Source: Breviolum minutum Mf 1.05b.01 (lineage: Eukaryota; Sar; Dinophyceae; Suessiales; Symbiodiniaceae). Taken from it: DNA of 64,000 bases. The stretch spans positions 122,445 to 186,444 of the forward strand of contig DF239529.1 of assembly GCA_000507305.1 (NCBI GenBank). Direction: 5' to 3'. Under the pieces are notes generated by a model. It was given only the letters and a program-made list of their open reading frames with translations, ran no database searches and was not told where the DNA came from. Of the stretch, positions 33,078-46,800 are shown one piece after another. The translations under genes were made by a program, and so were the position numbers. Position 1 is the first letter of the stretch. The number at the start of each line of letters is the position of its first letter.

Positions 33078-34771
33078 ATGGCTCCGAAGGCTAGAATGAG
33101 AAAACGGGATTCCAACTATAAAGATATACTCGATGATTTGGACGCTTATTTGGAGGTGGGTAGTTTGGATGGTACACTGTTTGGATTCTGCCTAGCCACT
33201 ACTTCCTTTCCTTTGTTGGAGCGAGTGCCAACAGGGACGAACAAATAGCAACCATTGCAAGTGAAAACATTTCATGGTGAACTTTGCATGTTTAAAATTG
33301 GCTGTTTCTGTGAAGCGCTGGACAGCATTTGCTGTTGACTTTGTCTACTTGACCACTTTGTCTACGTTGTTTGTTTCATATCCGATGTCAGGTAGCTGCG
33401 GCTGATGAGTGTGTTATCTCTTTCGGTGCCTTTGGAGACGAGCCGTGTTTTTGTTGGTTGGATTTTTTTTGTGTGGAAGATTCACTTCCTCATACCATCC
33501 ATGTATGGAATATTTACATACGTTTACCCGTTTACTTCATACAAACCAACCATTCATGTAGGCAAATATGCAAACGTCCCATGAATGGTATGGGTTATAC
33601 TTCAAGCCACTAAGAGTTTCCCAGCCTGAAGCTAACGGCTCGCGCTGTAGCACCTGAAACAATGGCGGGCACGAAAAGGAAAGGAAATTAGTCTTCCAAC
33701 ATCTTCCAACCATCAATTTTGAGGGGCGAAGTGTTAGTTTCAGAGAGGGTACCCATACCCGGTTGCGGTATGTTTTCTAATTTGAACTAAAGAAACTCAT
33801 CTTCCAACCATCAATTTTCAGATGCCATATGTGCTATGTTAGTTTCAGGGAGAGTAGTTGGGACCTACCACGCAGTAAGAAACCAAACAAAAAATTAGTG
33901 TTGGACCGTTGGATAGCTTTTAGCCATCATATCTGATTTAGTATGGGGAACTATCGATTTCTTGGCATCCAGTCAACAAGTGTTGGAAACACAAGATTGT
34001 TTAATCACAAGATTGGGGAAAACAACTGATGGAACACTTGGGGAAAACCGGACTATGTTCAGGGAGTGTATAAATGATTGACTCATTGTCAGCTAGCTTC
34101 AACACATGTTGAGATCTTCAGATAACTCGATCCAAAAAAAAGCATTCCGATACTTGATGTCATTTGGAGGAACTTGGACGTGAAAAAAAAGTTAAGCATT
34201 CATCTAGGTGAACTATGCCGATGTCACACCACTTCAGCAAAAAGTTAGGGGAATCCTCCCCCAAATGGCGTTTTGAATGGCAGGAATTTGGGGCCGGGCA
34301 TTCTCACCCGTCGACTCATTCAAATTGCTTGGAATTTGGTCACTTGTTTCATTTGCGAGGTGTAACTCTCTTTGGAAAGCTGGAGGGTTGGAGTTTATTG
34401 TTCACCTCTTCCAATGCCACTCGGCTGCAGACTCTTGAGTCAAGAATACGAAAGGAGAATCCAGAAGTCATGGGATTGATATTGATGATGATTTTTGATG
34501 CGATGATTTAGACATATGACTCTTGGAGACGATGATGTGGTCATTTGATTTTGATTGAGTTTGGTTTGATGAATTTATGTTTTCCAAGTACCTTCACTTC
34601 TAAGACAAGAGTCATAAGAGCAAGAAATCACGTCTTTGGTGACCCTGGAAATTTTCCATCTCCTGTATAAATAAGAAACATAATAAATGTATATATATAT
34701 ATATGTATAAAACTTGTTGGCAGTCAGGTTGAATGGCTCCTGGGAATTACACCAAAAATCAAAGCATTACT
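33078..34771 (+). CDS. Unidentified gene E, 5' part
   Basis: The AG at 33059-33060 precedes a short leader and ATG 33078; exon 33078-33155 reads MAPKARMRKRDSNYKDILDD and ends at GAG|GTGGGT. In phase follow 33392-33434 (VAAADECVISFGAF, GA donor), 34360-34466 (VTLFGKLEGWSLLFTSSNAT) and an exon from 34728 (VEWLLGITPKIKALLHQN). Beyond 34771 three frames stay open for about 100 nt and the model cannot be continued with confidence; a 46-nt intron (34772-34817) is one solution. The ISFGAFG stretch with a GA donor right after Phe resembles exon 50852-50886 of gene D (IVSLGAFG). No family is recognised. Confidence 0.5.
33492..33594 (+). mobile_element. Family-D introner-like element in gene E
   Basis: CATACCATCCATGTATGGAA to CCCATGAATGGTATGG; inner TTTACATACG / CATGTAGGCAAA. 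It starts about 60 bp after exon 33392-33434. Confidence 0.65.
33645..33857 (+). mobile_element. Two adjacent family-C introner copies
   Basis: First copy ends GAAGTGTTAGTTTCAGAGAG (to about 33750); the second ends TATGTTAGTTTCAGGGAGAG (to about 33857). Both share TCTTCCAACCATCAATTTT. They lie back to back in the same intron of gene E. Confidence 0.6.
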
Positions 34772-35316
34772 GTTACACCAAAATTCAAACCATTTTTCAA
34801 CGTGGGAAAGTCAACAGTTTTCACAACATGGAGGAAATTTTCCATTTCTGCCGGCAATTTGTTGAGGAATCTGCAGCAGACAGATGCACCTCTTTTTCCC
34901 CGCCGTCAGGATCGTTTTCCGGGACTTTACGTCTCGAAAGATGGTATTTTGGCAACAAGTTTTGCCAAGACAAAGGAGGGTACGAATCTCAGATATTTGG
35001 ATTGGGATGTTTTTCAAAGGTGATTTTTTTTCAAGATTTCAACCAATCTTTCATTTTTGTTAGTGCTGTTAGTATGGACAAGTTATATATATATATATGT
35101 ATAGACCATTTTTGGGGCGCTTTTTTCAATGCAAATAAATTGGTCATGTATTTTTGTGCCGTTCTTTTGGTCAAGGGTCACAGGTAGAAGAGGTGGAGAT
35201 GACTGTTGGGCCGTTTTGACTTCTAGGTCTCAAAGAAGATCTTGAAAAGCAAAGGCTCCAAAGATTCCCTTGAGTTTTGGTGATATTCTTTTTGGCTCGC
35301 TGGTTTGTGGAGGTTC

Positions 35317-35317
<1 letters not shown>

Positions 35318-35366
<49 letters not shown>
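35318..35366 (+). repeat. (GTT)n microsatellite
   Basis: About 16 uninterrupted GTT units between gene E and the cNMP gene. A shorter (GTT)n run lies at 21180-21210 in gene A. Confidence 0.85.
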
Positions 35367-35633
35367 ATGGTGGCACATTTTCTATATGAGATTATGAATG
35401 TTTTTTTAGGAACTTTCGGCCTGGTATACCTAACCTGGATATTTTCTTGATGTTGACGAATAAGCCTGTTTTTGGTTGGTGGAGAGATTTTGGTGAGGAG
35501 GATTAGGTCCGGATTTTTTTTTGTAGGGTAGGTATACTTCTACCACAACGTGGATTCATGAAATGATAGCCCTATGGATCCTCCTAGAAGCTGACGAGAG
35601 GTTTTTTTTGGCTAATTTTTGATGTAAATGTTG

Positions 35634-35755
35634 CGTGTGGCCCCCTCCCAGTAACACTGGGAATTGAGAGTTTATAAGGATTCCCTACTAAATATTAAAC
35701 ATGTCATGATCCTGGTGGTGACTGTTGCTGGGAGGGGGCCACACCCAACGTAAAT
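35634..35755 (+). mobile_element. Family-L element with 9-bp flanking direct repeat
   Basis: Arms GTGTGGCCCCCTCCCAG and CTGGGAGGGGGCCACAC. GTAAATGTT lies on both sides (just before 35634 and at 35750-35760). A relative is at 40505-40594. Confidence 0.7.
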
Positions 35756-37577
35756 GTTCCAACTATATATTATTTTGACTATGACTATGATATTCCTGGG
35801 GAGTGACTTAGGGCAAGTTGTTGGAAAAATATTCCTTCAAGACATAGAAGTGAAAAACTGTTGGCATCACCTTCAGTAGTGACTTCTCAAGTGTACAACG
35901 CATCTTGAAGCGCACAACGCCAGGCAAGAAATCGAGTCTTTAAGCTTACCCACGTTGCAGGTGGGAAGGTTTTCTCACACATATAATTTTAACCTCGGCA
36001 AAGCTTGCTAGGATTGCATTGGAACAAGTTGGCTGAGAGTTGTCAGCCTAGCCTTCCCAAAACAGCAAATGTCTTGTGAAATTTCACAAACAAACGCGCC
36101 ATCGACGGAAGTGTTTTTTTTTGTGTTTTTTTTGGGCAATCCTTGGGAATTGATTTCCTACAGCAAATTCACAAAAAAAAAACTCGAACCTTGGGGACAC
36201 GGGTCCGCTGAAAAAAACTGTGGAAAAGCACACAATTAAAAAAACAAGCGCATCTTCCAAAAACATAAGAAACATATGACACTTCCATATTTCATGAATA
36301 ACTCATGGAGATTTATGTTTCGGTCAAGTTATCTATCTATATATATATATATATTATATATATGTTCATCAACTCGAAGGCATCAACTAAAATGGAGAGT
36401 TGTTTAACGACCCCGCATGGTGAAACGGCGATTCTATGCAGGTTCATCAACTCGCTTTGGTAACACTTGCTGCCGATGGTGGAAGATTTACCTTGGCCCT
36501 GGATGGTCAGGAGATTTGATTTTCTCCGGGTCCGTCATGGGTTTTCCCTATTTTTGATCCCCATAAAGAAGTAAGGTATATGCAAATGATTTCAAAACGA
36601 CAGAAATCAAACTTTGGGAAAATGGTGTGAGTTTGAACATGTGATTGGACTGACTGGACATGAGTTTATCTCAAATAATGTATCTCAAACAACAAACAAG
36701 TAAACTGGCTGTTTCTTTTTGAAATACAGATGTTTTGAACACGAATAAATTTGACACATCTCATCCCCATGAGTTGGCTTTTTGAAGTCTCTTTTTAGTT
36801 GTGCTGATGATTTTGTTGGACGTGTTTTATTTTAATCAACCTTTTACAAAAAGAAATGTACGTGGTTTGAACCGAGTTCAACTTACGTGACTGAAACAGA
36901 TTCGCGGAAAAAACCTTGATTAGGATGAGTTCGTTCACATTGCGGGGGAGGGCAATGTAAGTCTTGTTATTATATATCCCATTGTTTTTCATATAATAGG
37001 GGATAAAAATATCAACCTTATTTCGTAGGTTTTTTTTTGTGCCCATGAAATCCAAGGATTCCCATGATTAGAGGTGGGATGAGTTTATCCCCAATAATTC
37101 TTCAACGGAGTTGATCGACCCTGGCGCATATGTTTGCGCCAGGAGGTCTACACTTCAATCTTAGTTCATGTAGACTGGACATGGCGTACATGTCGACGGC
37201 CAGTGTGTTGCCACATTTTGTACAGATCTGCCAAAAACATGCAATCCACCCCCTCCCCCCCCAAAAGAAAAAAACTTGGCTCCCCCGAAAAAAAAACACC
37301 AGTAACACATGCACGTGCACGTCCAAGATTACATGAAAACTGCAACCTGCTTAGAAGTCGGCTCAAGACTTCCACCGATTTGATCATCCATCGAGGTACC
37401 TGGGGCGTTTCATCACCCCCCCCCCCGATGGGTCCATTTTTGGGTCCATGTCGATGCGAAACAAACGCAGCAGCGCACGGGCGAGCATCGAGTTCAAAAG
37501 GTCTTCATCGGCTTTACCACCCATCGAGGCGGGAGGTGTTTTTTTTGGTATTTTTTTGGTGGTCGTTTCTTAGCTGG

Positions 37578-37701
37578 AAAATGGGGATCAATGGGAGCCA
37601 TTTTTGGGGGGGGGGAATCAAAAAATATAGATCTATGGTGATTTTGAGGGAATTTCCCTTATAAGAATGCATTGTTTGGGGTGGGAATTTAATGACCCCT
37701 G
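37578..37701 (+). mobile_element. Family-H introner-like element with 10-bp flanking direct repeat
   Basis: Right end GGGAATTTAATGACCCCTG matches the 26110 copy, core ATAGATCTATGGTGATTTT likewise. TCTTAGCTGG stands at 37568-37577 and again at 37702-37711, and 6 further bases match with one change. Confidence 0.7.
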
Positions 37702-37849
37702 TCTTAGCTGGGAAATGATTGATATCTTAAATGATATGAGATAATGATGAAACATGATTGAATACTGGGATGGTATTGTTGGAAAGGACGCAGCATGATC
37801 AATCATGCGCAATGTGTCTAATATACACTTGTCTCATATTATGGCATAG

Positions 37850-40800
37850 TCACTTCACAATTGCTGAAATGCATGTTCTTCTAGGTGGTGGTTTCAAATA
37901 TTGTTTATTTTCACCCCTAGCTGGGGAAATGATCCAATTTGACTCATATTTTTCCCCTGGGTCGAAACCACCAACTAGTCTTATATGGCTTTGGATGGTT
38001 TGTCAGCAATTGTGCAGTGACTGCAGACTTTGCCCGTAGACTTTTGGGGGCACTGGCATCACCAGTGCCTTCTGTCCTCCAAACTCAGTCTTCATTTTTT
38101 GGGATGATGGATGTCTTGCTGAAACAAGGGATGTTATGATGGATGTAACTTAGAGGAATTGCTTGTGTATGATGGATGTAACTTTGGGAAGATGGAAGAG
38201 GGATGTTATGATGGATCGTTTTTCTGTGCATTGTTTGATGTAGTTTGCTGGATTTCTATCATGGGTTTTGGTCTGACAGGTCAATGCTTCCGCGACAAAT
38301 GGAGAGTTCTTCTCCAAGAGAGTCTCATTGACCCAGACAGCGCAGCTACATAGTGCACACAACATTCAGAAAAGTGTCTCGGAGTAAACTTCTTGAAAAC
38401 AAAACATGATTGAATATGTTTTACTGTTTGATCATGTTGAAAATACACCATTTCTGCACGCAAGTACTGTGAGGCATTTAGATTTGTAGATATACATCTA
38501 TACAGTCTATACATAGGAATATTTGTATAGGACTAGGTGTATATAATAGGTACACCCCATGATTTTTCGTTTCTGATTTAGTTTTGCATGTTCTGAATGT
38601 TGGAGAATGAACGCGATCATCCGATGATAAAGCAATAGAAGGAATCCGACCAATGAGGGAGCCATATTTAATGTTCTAAATATGGGGCACTATTCCGGGC
38701 CATGGGTCACAGAGTGAAACTGTGAATTTTGAGCTAGATTTCTTTCAGATCACCTGTTGAAAGCTGCTTTTTTTGGGGGTGAGGCTGAAGACAAACAGCA
38801 AATCAAGTCAAATTGATAGAACATGCCTTTCGGTGATCCGATCGATACATTGGTACATTGCGGATTCGGATTTGGGCTCAGCACATAGAAAATCTAGGAA
38901 TATGTATATATTTATATATGTGCATCAATTTCTGTTTTTTTTTGCGTCTTCAGGTTTGTCATCAGTGAAAGTCTTTAAAGATATGGATGCCACGGTTCTG
39001 AAGATGCTTCCAGAGATTGAACCTTGGTCGAAAGCAGAAGCAATGGCCACGGATTTTGGAGGATGATGCCTATTTTGAATGACAACGGTGTTGATTCATG
39101 TCACTAGTTACACGGTCTTATGCGTTGTGGTTACTTGTTCTGTGTGTGTTGTTGTGGTTTTGTTTAATTTTGTTATGCTTATTGTGTTTTCTTTTGCTGC
39201 TTAATTGTTCATTACTGCTCTTGGTGTCAATACTGTTGTTGGACTTTGTGTTTTTGGCAATGCCCGAATCATAGTCAAGGATTCAACAAAACATAAGGGT
39301 CAACCAGTGACAAGACAACACTGTGCCCAGTGCCACCTTTCTACCATAAAATATAGTCACCCCCCCCACCCCAACCACAAGGGTATATTGTATCATATAA
39401 GGCTGTCATATTTCAACATGTTAAAGACTGAAGAAGCAAATCGGAGCTTCCAGAACTTCCAGGTGCTTAATTTTGAGCAGCTAAACGGGATGGTAAAGAA
39501 AATGATGTCATGAAGAGGAATCCATCCATCCACCATTGATGATATTCATGTTGTATCTATGGCTGCATGTTTGATTGTCCAACTTGCTGTTTGGTCGACC
39601 TTAACCTTGGTTATCACAACAGTTTCAACAATTTCCCAAACAAAAAAATCATTCCCAAATGGTAGATTCATTTGGTTTTGTATTTGTTACATACATATAT
39701 ATATATATGTATACATATATATATATATGTATTTACACTGTACAATATCGAAACTACTCAGAAATTTGTTAGGCATCCATGGTTTCGTTCTTTGTCCTCT
39801 AAGGTGATGTCCATCTTCTGCAAGGCGGGCACAGTCCTCTTCAAGCAAGGCGATCCTCCTGGTAGCTGTTATGATTCTTGTCCGTGGTCGCTTTGTTTTT
39901 TTTTCCCTTGAAAGGGTTGCGAATTTCTGTCAGGTAAGGTAGTATACACTCTAGTAAACTAGTATGGCAATGGAAAATCTCATCTTCAAATAGGGCATAC
40001 ATCTGCAAAAGGCCCACGTTCCATTGCCATATCATGTTAGTTTTACCGGATCCTTTTGGCACAAGCAGTGGTGATTTCTAGAGCAATGGACCATTCCCAT
40101 AGTATCCGTGATGCAAAGATGGAAAACATCTACACTGGGACCGATATCAACACTTCCGTTTGTTTCAACGAATTCCGGATAACGGTGTTGCAGGGAATGG
40201 TTCTTTATTGAATTCGGAGACCCTGCGTGGGGCATTTTTTGTCAACGGCAGTTGTTAGTCTTCCAGTCATCAAAGATAGCAACAAACACACACCAAAGTC
40301 TTTGCATCAATGGATAATGAGAGTTTCGGATTGATCGACAATTGATAAGGGTATTACAACTTCCTCACATTCTGAATTCAAGATGGGAAATCTATTTGTG
40401 AGGGGAGCTAAGGAGCCAGGGATGATGTATTTTCCGACATGAGTAGCTATAATTAAAGGGGAAAGCTTGGAACTCCCCCCTGATCAGCAAGAATCACGAC
40501 CAGGCCCCAATCAGCAACAGTCACCACCAGAATTTTCTGCTTGTAGTAGGGAATCCCAACCTAAACCTTCATTTGTGACTGTTGCTGCGGGGTAGATCTA
40601 AGGGAAACCATGGGAACAAAAACGCGCACGAGAAAGCCAAAACGGTCATCAAATTTGATCTCAGGTCATCATTACTGGATCAGTCGGAGTCTTTACCCTG
40701 GATGAAGAGACACCTGCTGAGAAGCAACAAGGGCGTCGTTTTAGCACTGTGTGTCCACTTGATTTTGAATTAAAGGTGTCTCAAAATTGGGGGGGTCAGA

Positions 40801-43800
40801 GATACATTGAGGGTAAAAAACATGACTAGTTAATAAGAATAATGATAATGATAATGCCAGTATATTGAGACTTATTGAGATGATATTTTGCTGGATGAGA
40901 AGTGGAAGAACCTTCCAGCATCGTTTGTTGGAATGAAATTTAGAAATATAAACTAAAGGGAGTTGATTGTTTTAGGGTTACTCTACTGGATGGCAACTCA
41001 CCTTTGACCCCAACAGCAGGGGTCCACTCTTTTGAAATCAGCTGCACCAAACACCAGCAATTTTGCACCGACTGAAACTTTACGTCGTTGATGTCGTGTC
41101 GTGTCGATGCCTAAACGTATATAAGAGAGACACATTTTGGGGACCGGGGGACCTATCTCATGCCCGCCTGACCTTTGCAACCCCCCATCTTGAGATAATG
41201 CGGTGAATCATTTGAACAAATATCCTGAAACCATTGAGATAGTACCAAATTTGACCTGTCAACAAAATCGTTCCATCAACTCTGGCTGGTGCCGCATGGA
41301 GATGACATCGGCGTGATATCACACACAAAAAAGTGGATGCACCAATCAAGTGTGAAGCTTGGTTGATTTTACCATCCAAACACATCCAACGACGTCAATG
41401 ATATCATGTGTTCCAAATGTCTTTTGGTGTGCTTGTTGGACCCCGAAACGGACATTTTCCAGTTCCCACTGGAGCTCAGAAATATATATGTATATTGCAA
41501 TAAATATATAACATATATATATATATACATATTTTCTTCGGATTTTCCTTACGGCTGCATCCTTTAGGGGATCCAAACGCTGGAAACGACTTTTCTCGCT
41601 CGCCAAGGTGAGTCGTCCAGTTTCCTGCAAGACTTCTTACCAGGGCAGAAGACAGTGGATGGCTTTAGCCGCTATCATGATGATATCAACTTAGGCTGGA
41701 GTTTTATCAGAAGTTTCAGAACTTTCTGATGGAAGCTGTGTGTTTTTTAGTTGACTTTGGATCTAAATGTTTGTCATATTTTTAACATTTATGTATAGGC
41801 TGCATTGATTCAAACCTGTAGCCTGTAACCTGCTTGCTTCTTCATGTTCTTAGTGGTAGGAAAGCTTCAAAGCAATAGTTCAATAGCTTTCAAAAGTCCA
41901 GTGCTTTGAAGGGTTAGTTCAGGTCTTGACAGGGGGAAATCGAATCAAATTCACTGTATTTGTATGCATTGAAAGATACACCCCCGAAGATTGACAGGAT
42001 AAGTTAAACCTGAAAATGATCGTTTGGAAGATGCTTCTCCTCTTCCAGGGGTGTATTCCATGTTAATCTTCCGGGGTGTATACGCAACTATAGCTTACAT
42101 TTGAAAATTGATTTATCTGAAGGAATGAGAGATTCGAGGGCGCAGGATGAAGAAAAGGCAAATGTGACTTTAGGTCACCACATGTTGGTCCATATTCGAA
42201 TCATGCCCCATCATCAGTACTCCCTCCTTCAAGTTCCAAACTTTCGCCCGTAATGAATAAATGTTGTGATTGTTTGATTATTTGGTGCCAAAGAATTCAC
42301 AGCTGCGTCCACCCAACAAAACAAACCCCGGTGTTTCATGTATGAAATGGGAATCTTCGAATATCATGAAATCAGTTTTGTTGGATGACTAGCACCAAAT
42401 CAGAAATGTTTGATCATTGATCATGTTTAAACACATATTTGTTAATTTTGTTAGTCATATGCTTGTGAATCATGTTTGTGAATCTTGTTTCTTTCTTTGT
42501 CTTTGTTCGGTTGCTGGTTGCTTGATTCATCACCCATGCAACCACAACGTTAAACTCACCAAACTCCAGGGAATCGAGTCTCAAAACTTCCAGCTGGAAG
42601 CGTTTTGGGCGAATTGGCCTTGATGAATGATCAGCCAAGGCATGAGCAGATCATGTTTGGGGTGGCGTCCCTAGGGGTCCAATCACCTTGTCAGATGATG
42701 ATTGGGGTGTATAATCACCTCCTCAGCAAGGCCATTACCATTCTCAGAAGGTGATTGGATCCCTAGGGCATTTTTGGATGGGATTCAAAATACACCCCCC
42801 GAAGTGGAACAGCTTTTTCGCCCCTGAAAAATTTGACAAATCCCCAAAAAGAGATTTGTCCAAAAAAAACATCATTTTTCAGGGGCTATGTTAAACTTCC
42901 AGGGGGTTTATGGGTTGTTTTTTTTATATAAGCGCTTTGTTTCTGTGGAGAAAACAGACTTCATTTATCTAGTACTTGGTTGGCTACATATATATATATA
43001 TATATGTATATGTATGATGTGAGTCGTTTGGCATGTGCGTTTGGATTCCTTTCTTGATCTAAAGTTAGGATACAATATGTAAACAAACAGCACAGGTGAA
43101 TTTAAAGCACAGATGATAATTAAAAAGAAACACACACACACACACCGCTTGAGAAGCAGAGATGACAGACAGTTTTTTGTTGATCAATACTGTCTCTACC
43201 AAGGTGATGCACTATTTTAGAAAAGGAAATGGAAACTTATTGTGTTACAAATGTGCCGTTTGACGTTTTGTCGACATTTTGCACTACTAAGGTTCCTTGT
43301 ATTTTTTAGGTTCGTATTCATGACATATAATAAACATGACAGGGTTCGTATTTATAAACTAGCTAACCCTCCAGCTTGACGCACTAAGAGGTTGGCCTCT
43401 GCGAAGTGCTTGGAAGATACCGAGTTCTTCGTAATACGCAGGTGGGGAATCGACCCGAATCAATGGGAGTGGGAAACGAAACGAAACCGTGGGAAACGAA
43501 ACCGTGGCTGCAAACATCATGAAATCGTTGGACTATATTGATGTCCGGAATCCTTGATGTCGAACCTTAAAGTATAACAGAGTCGTGAGATTTTTGCAGT
43601 CCCGAATTCCTGTAGCAAATGGTTGTGCTACAGGAACTGCAGGTGGGATGATTTTTCAAGGGACGTGTTTTTTGGGGGGCGATGAAATGCCAACAGTTTT
43701 CAACGAATGCGTTGGAAGTTCCTTTTTTTTGACAAGGTCTGCAGATCCCACTGTCCATCGTCCCATAATGGCCCTTTTTGTATGGACGATGGTGTTATCC

Positions 43801-46800
43801 ATATATATTCTAATGTGTTTCGCATATATCACGATGATGTTGGTGTGAACAACGCTAGATATTTCCACTGCTTGCTGTTGAACTCCATGGTGCCTTGACC
43901 TTACATTTTCAACTGGGTGGACTTCATTGTCTCGTTGACTGCTGCCAGAGTGGATGGCTGGCCACTCCCCCCCCAAAACAAACCAGAAACGGGACTATGC
44001 ATGACAAAGCGCGCTGGGAGATGCACAACCTACATTGTCTATAACCCACCCTGCTTGACAACCGAACCACTGTTTGGCAGAGGAATGACTTCGACAACAT
44101 CCTCAAAGAGGACTGCAATGTTGTGCTCCAGAATGGTTACCTGAAAAAAAGATAAGATTGAATTCTCTTGGGACCACGAAAAACCTGGAGAAAGGAAACT
44201 TGGAGAATTTTAAGGATATTTTAGTTCGAAAGGGTTCCAATCTATTTTTCAGTCCAAGTTTTGGTTTGTCAAGGTTCCTGTGGTTCCACCAAGTTTACCA
44301 TAGGCTTTCCCGCTCACCAGCAGCAGGAGATGGTAAAGAAAGGCGATGAAAAGTTGCGGTTTTTGATGCTCCACCTACCTGGTATGAAAGATGTTGCTGG
44401 GAATGCATCTGAAAACACACTGGAAAATGCATGTGGCATCAATGTTGAGGGAAGAAATCCGGTTAACCGGTTGAGATAGATAAAACTTGGCAAATAAATG
44501 CAAATAATGTCAAGATATGTCAAAAAGTATCAACTGGGTAGCCGTACTATGACCATATGACAGTCTTATTTGTGGAATATTCTATTCGGAAATCCTTTTC
44601 ATAGCTTTCACCTAGAAACGCAACCAACATCATGGCATCGGGCATCGGATTGGCATTTGTTTTTTTATTTAAGTTGTATCCAACTGTATAACATACCAAA
44701 AGATGACTCCCAAACCAAACCTTATTGTATATTTATTTTTAAGATCAAGAGGTTTCTATGGTGATTTCTCGTTATAGCCTTCCTAGACCTTGAGAAGCTA
44801 TGATTGCGGGTACTGGTCAAATCGTAGGGAGTTTTCTAGGCCACTTGACTTGTCAAATGATGATTTTGCAAGCTTGGGGGAATGGAAGACTATAATTTAA
44901 AATGAAGTGAGAAATCATGATATCAGTATCGTGTTTCTTGAGATATGCATATATATTTGGTTTCAAAATTACATGTGGAACCGTATTCACTTGAGACAAC
45001 AAAACAGGCGCAATGTCATACGTTTCCAAGATGGCTTTGGAGAATCTTCCTTATTCTCAATTCAGATTGGGCAATTCTATATAATTCCCATATTCTCTTC
45101 CACATCGCGGGATCATTTTGGGAGCAAAAAGAACCCACCGGTATGAATATATTTTTTATACATATATGTATATATACATGTTATATCATGTATACATGAT
45201 ATTGGTATGCATGGAAAATTCAGCAATGATGTTCAATTCTCTATAGAATCTCCTCATGTTTTAAAAGAGAAGGACGTCAAATTGTGACATTCAGCAAGCT
45301 TGGATCCTCGGTTTTGTTCAAACAAAACTCCTCTCAGGTGCCAGTGCCGAAGCCGGGTGGCAAGCCACATACAAGCTACATGTTCAAACATTGCAAGTTT
45401 CCACGGGGTCATACCCTTTTAAGCCAAGGCGGGAACAACGGGAACAATGGGGGGCAAACCGTGGAGTTGGTGGAGTTGGGATGATTTGGGGATGGTTGGG
45501 AGGAAGATATTGTGTAGGTGTGTGTGCGTGTGTAAAAATAACATAATATGATATATATTATATATAATGATATAATGGATATGTTTGAGGATGGATTTGC
45601 TGGGATTTTGAGATTTCAGGAATTTTACAAGGTTTTTGTTAGTCAATCAGTTGAGAGCTACACTGGCTCTCAAATGCAAAGTTTGTTTTTTTGTTGATTC
45701 AGGAGTGACAAAAACGGAGAAAGCTGTAGTGGATTATGTGTGTAGTTTTGCTGTGTTTGGCAAGAGCACTAGTTTTCCAATGTCTTCCTACATTGAGAGG
45801 GGCTCAAAACAAAATTAGGCAAGATTCGGATACCAACGCATTGCACTAGACAAAATTGTAGGCGGCTTCCAGCTGTTGATAGAACATGCTTCCAGTAAGT
45901 CACCAGCTTTGGCTTTCAAATTTTTACATTCAGCCTAAACTTCTCCAAAGATTTTGGAGTGACTTCCTGCTTCCAAAGGCAAGATTGCAGAGCCAGGACT
46001 TTGGGTTGCAGCTCGGTTCTGATAACATGCCCGTGGATGTGAAGAGACATCATGGAAGTTATTCGCAACAACAAATTCACAATCAGGTTGACATATAAGA
46101 TCCTTTGCAGACAGTTACTAAACAACCCATGTTGACAAAACAAAATCCAAGAAAGTGATGATTTCCTAAATTTCTGAGAACTATTAACACGGCAAACCCT
46201 GTCAGCCAAAAAAACGAGATTCGGTTTCACAGTTGAGGCAGGTGAATTTGCAACACAGCCATTCAGCATCGTTTTTCGCCAGATACATCGGCACTGTCGC
46301 TTCCTTGACCACCATGAACTCCAATAACAATTTGGAAACACCGTGAAGCAACAACATCCGAAAAAAATATAGAATAAAAAAGAATGACAAAAAAAAACAA
46401 CATTTCACCAAAAAAAACGCAACTTTCGTTCGCAACATGTGACTGCAGATGGGCTTATTTTTCCCCATTTCAAACAACAAAAACAACAGGGAAATCTCAT
46501 CAAATCTCATCCTTTCTAAGGTCTACCGTGGTGCTGTGGAATTTCGCCGTGCCGAAGTCTTATCCATGGAACGAATGGAACGGATCGGTGGGACTTTAGA
46601 CGCCTTGGATGGCAGCAAATCGACCAAGAATCTTCGACCTTTAAGTGCTTTGAAGTACCTTGGAATGAACAGGGGGATTTTTTTTTTTTTAAAGAACATC
46701 TCCTGTATTTATCTAGGGGAATGGTAGATTTACCTACATTTGGTGAATTTTCTGGGTGGTGCCAACTCAACTGTTTTTTGTTGTTCACCTCGAAAATTGG

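Larger units (their letters stand above)
34772..37849. other. Region between gene E and the resolved cNMP exons
   Basis: 34772-35030 is open in three forward frames and probably continues gene E. 37130-37230 is open on both strands (minus strand reads QICTKCGNTLAVDMYAMSSL) and 37440-37540 is Ser/Arg-rich (NKRSSARASIEFKRSSSALP), a possible N-terminal exon of the cNMP gene. A (GTT)n tract and families L and H lie between. Confidence 0.35.

Noticed and set aside
37102..37387. CxxC-containing minus-strand exon (ICTKCGNTLAVDMY)
   Set aside because: Good acceptor, but no other minus-strand exon joins to it and the + strand is also open. Left as unresolved rather than called.
40998..41630. Minus-strand readings (for example SVGAKLLVFGAADFKRV) that look like exons of a gene nested in the cNMP gene
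   Set aside because: The + strand has a small exon at 41568-41607 with a strong acceptor and a GTGAGT donor that joins in phase to both neighbours of the cNMP domain, so the minus readings are probably shadows or chance.
43130..43146. Evenly repeated short elements as a possible CRISPR array
   Set aside because: The only regular short repeats are microsatellites such as (CA)n here, and the genome is eukaryotic.
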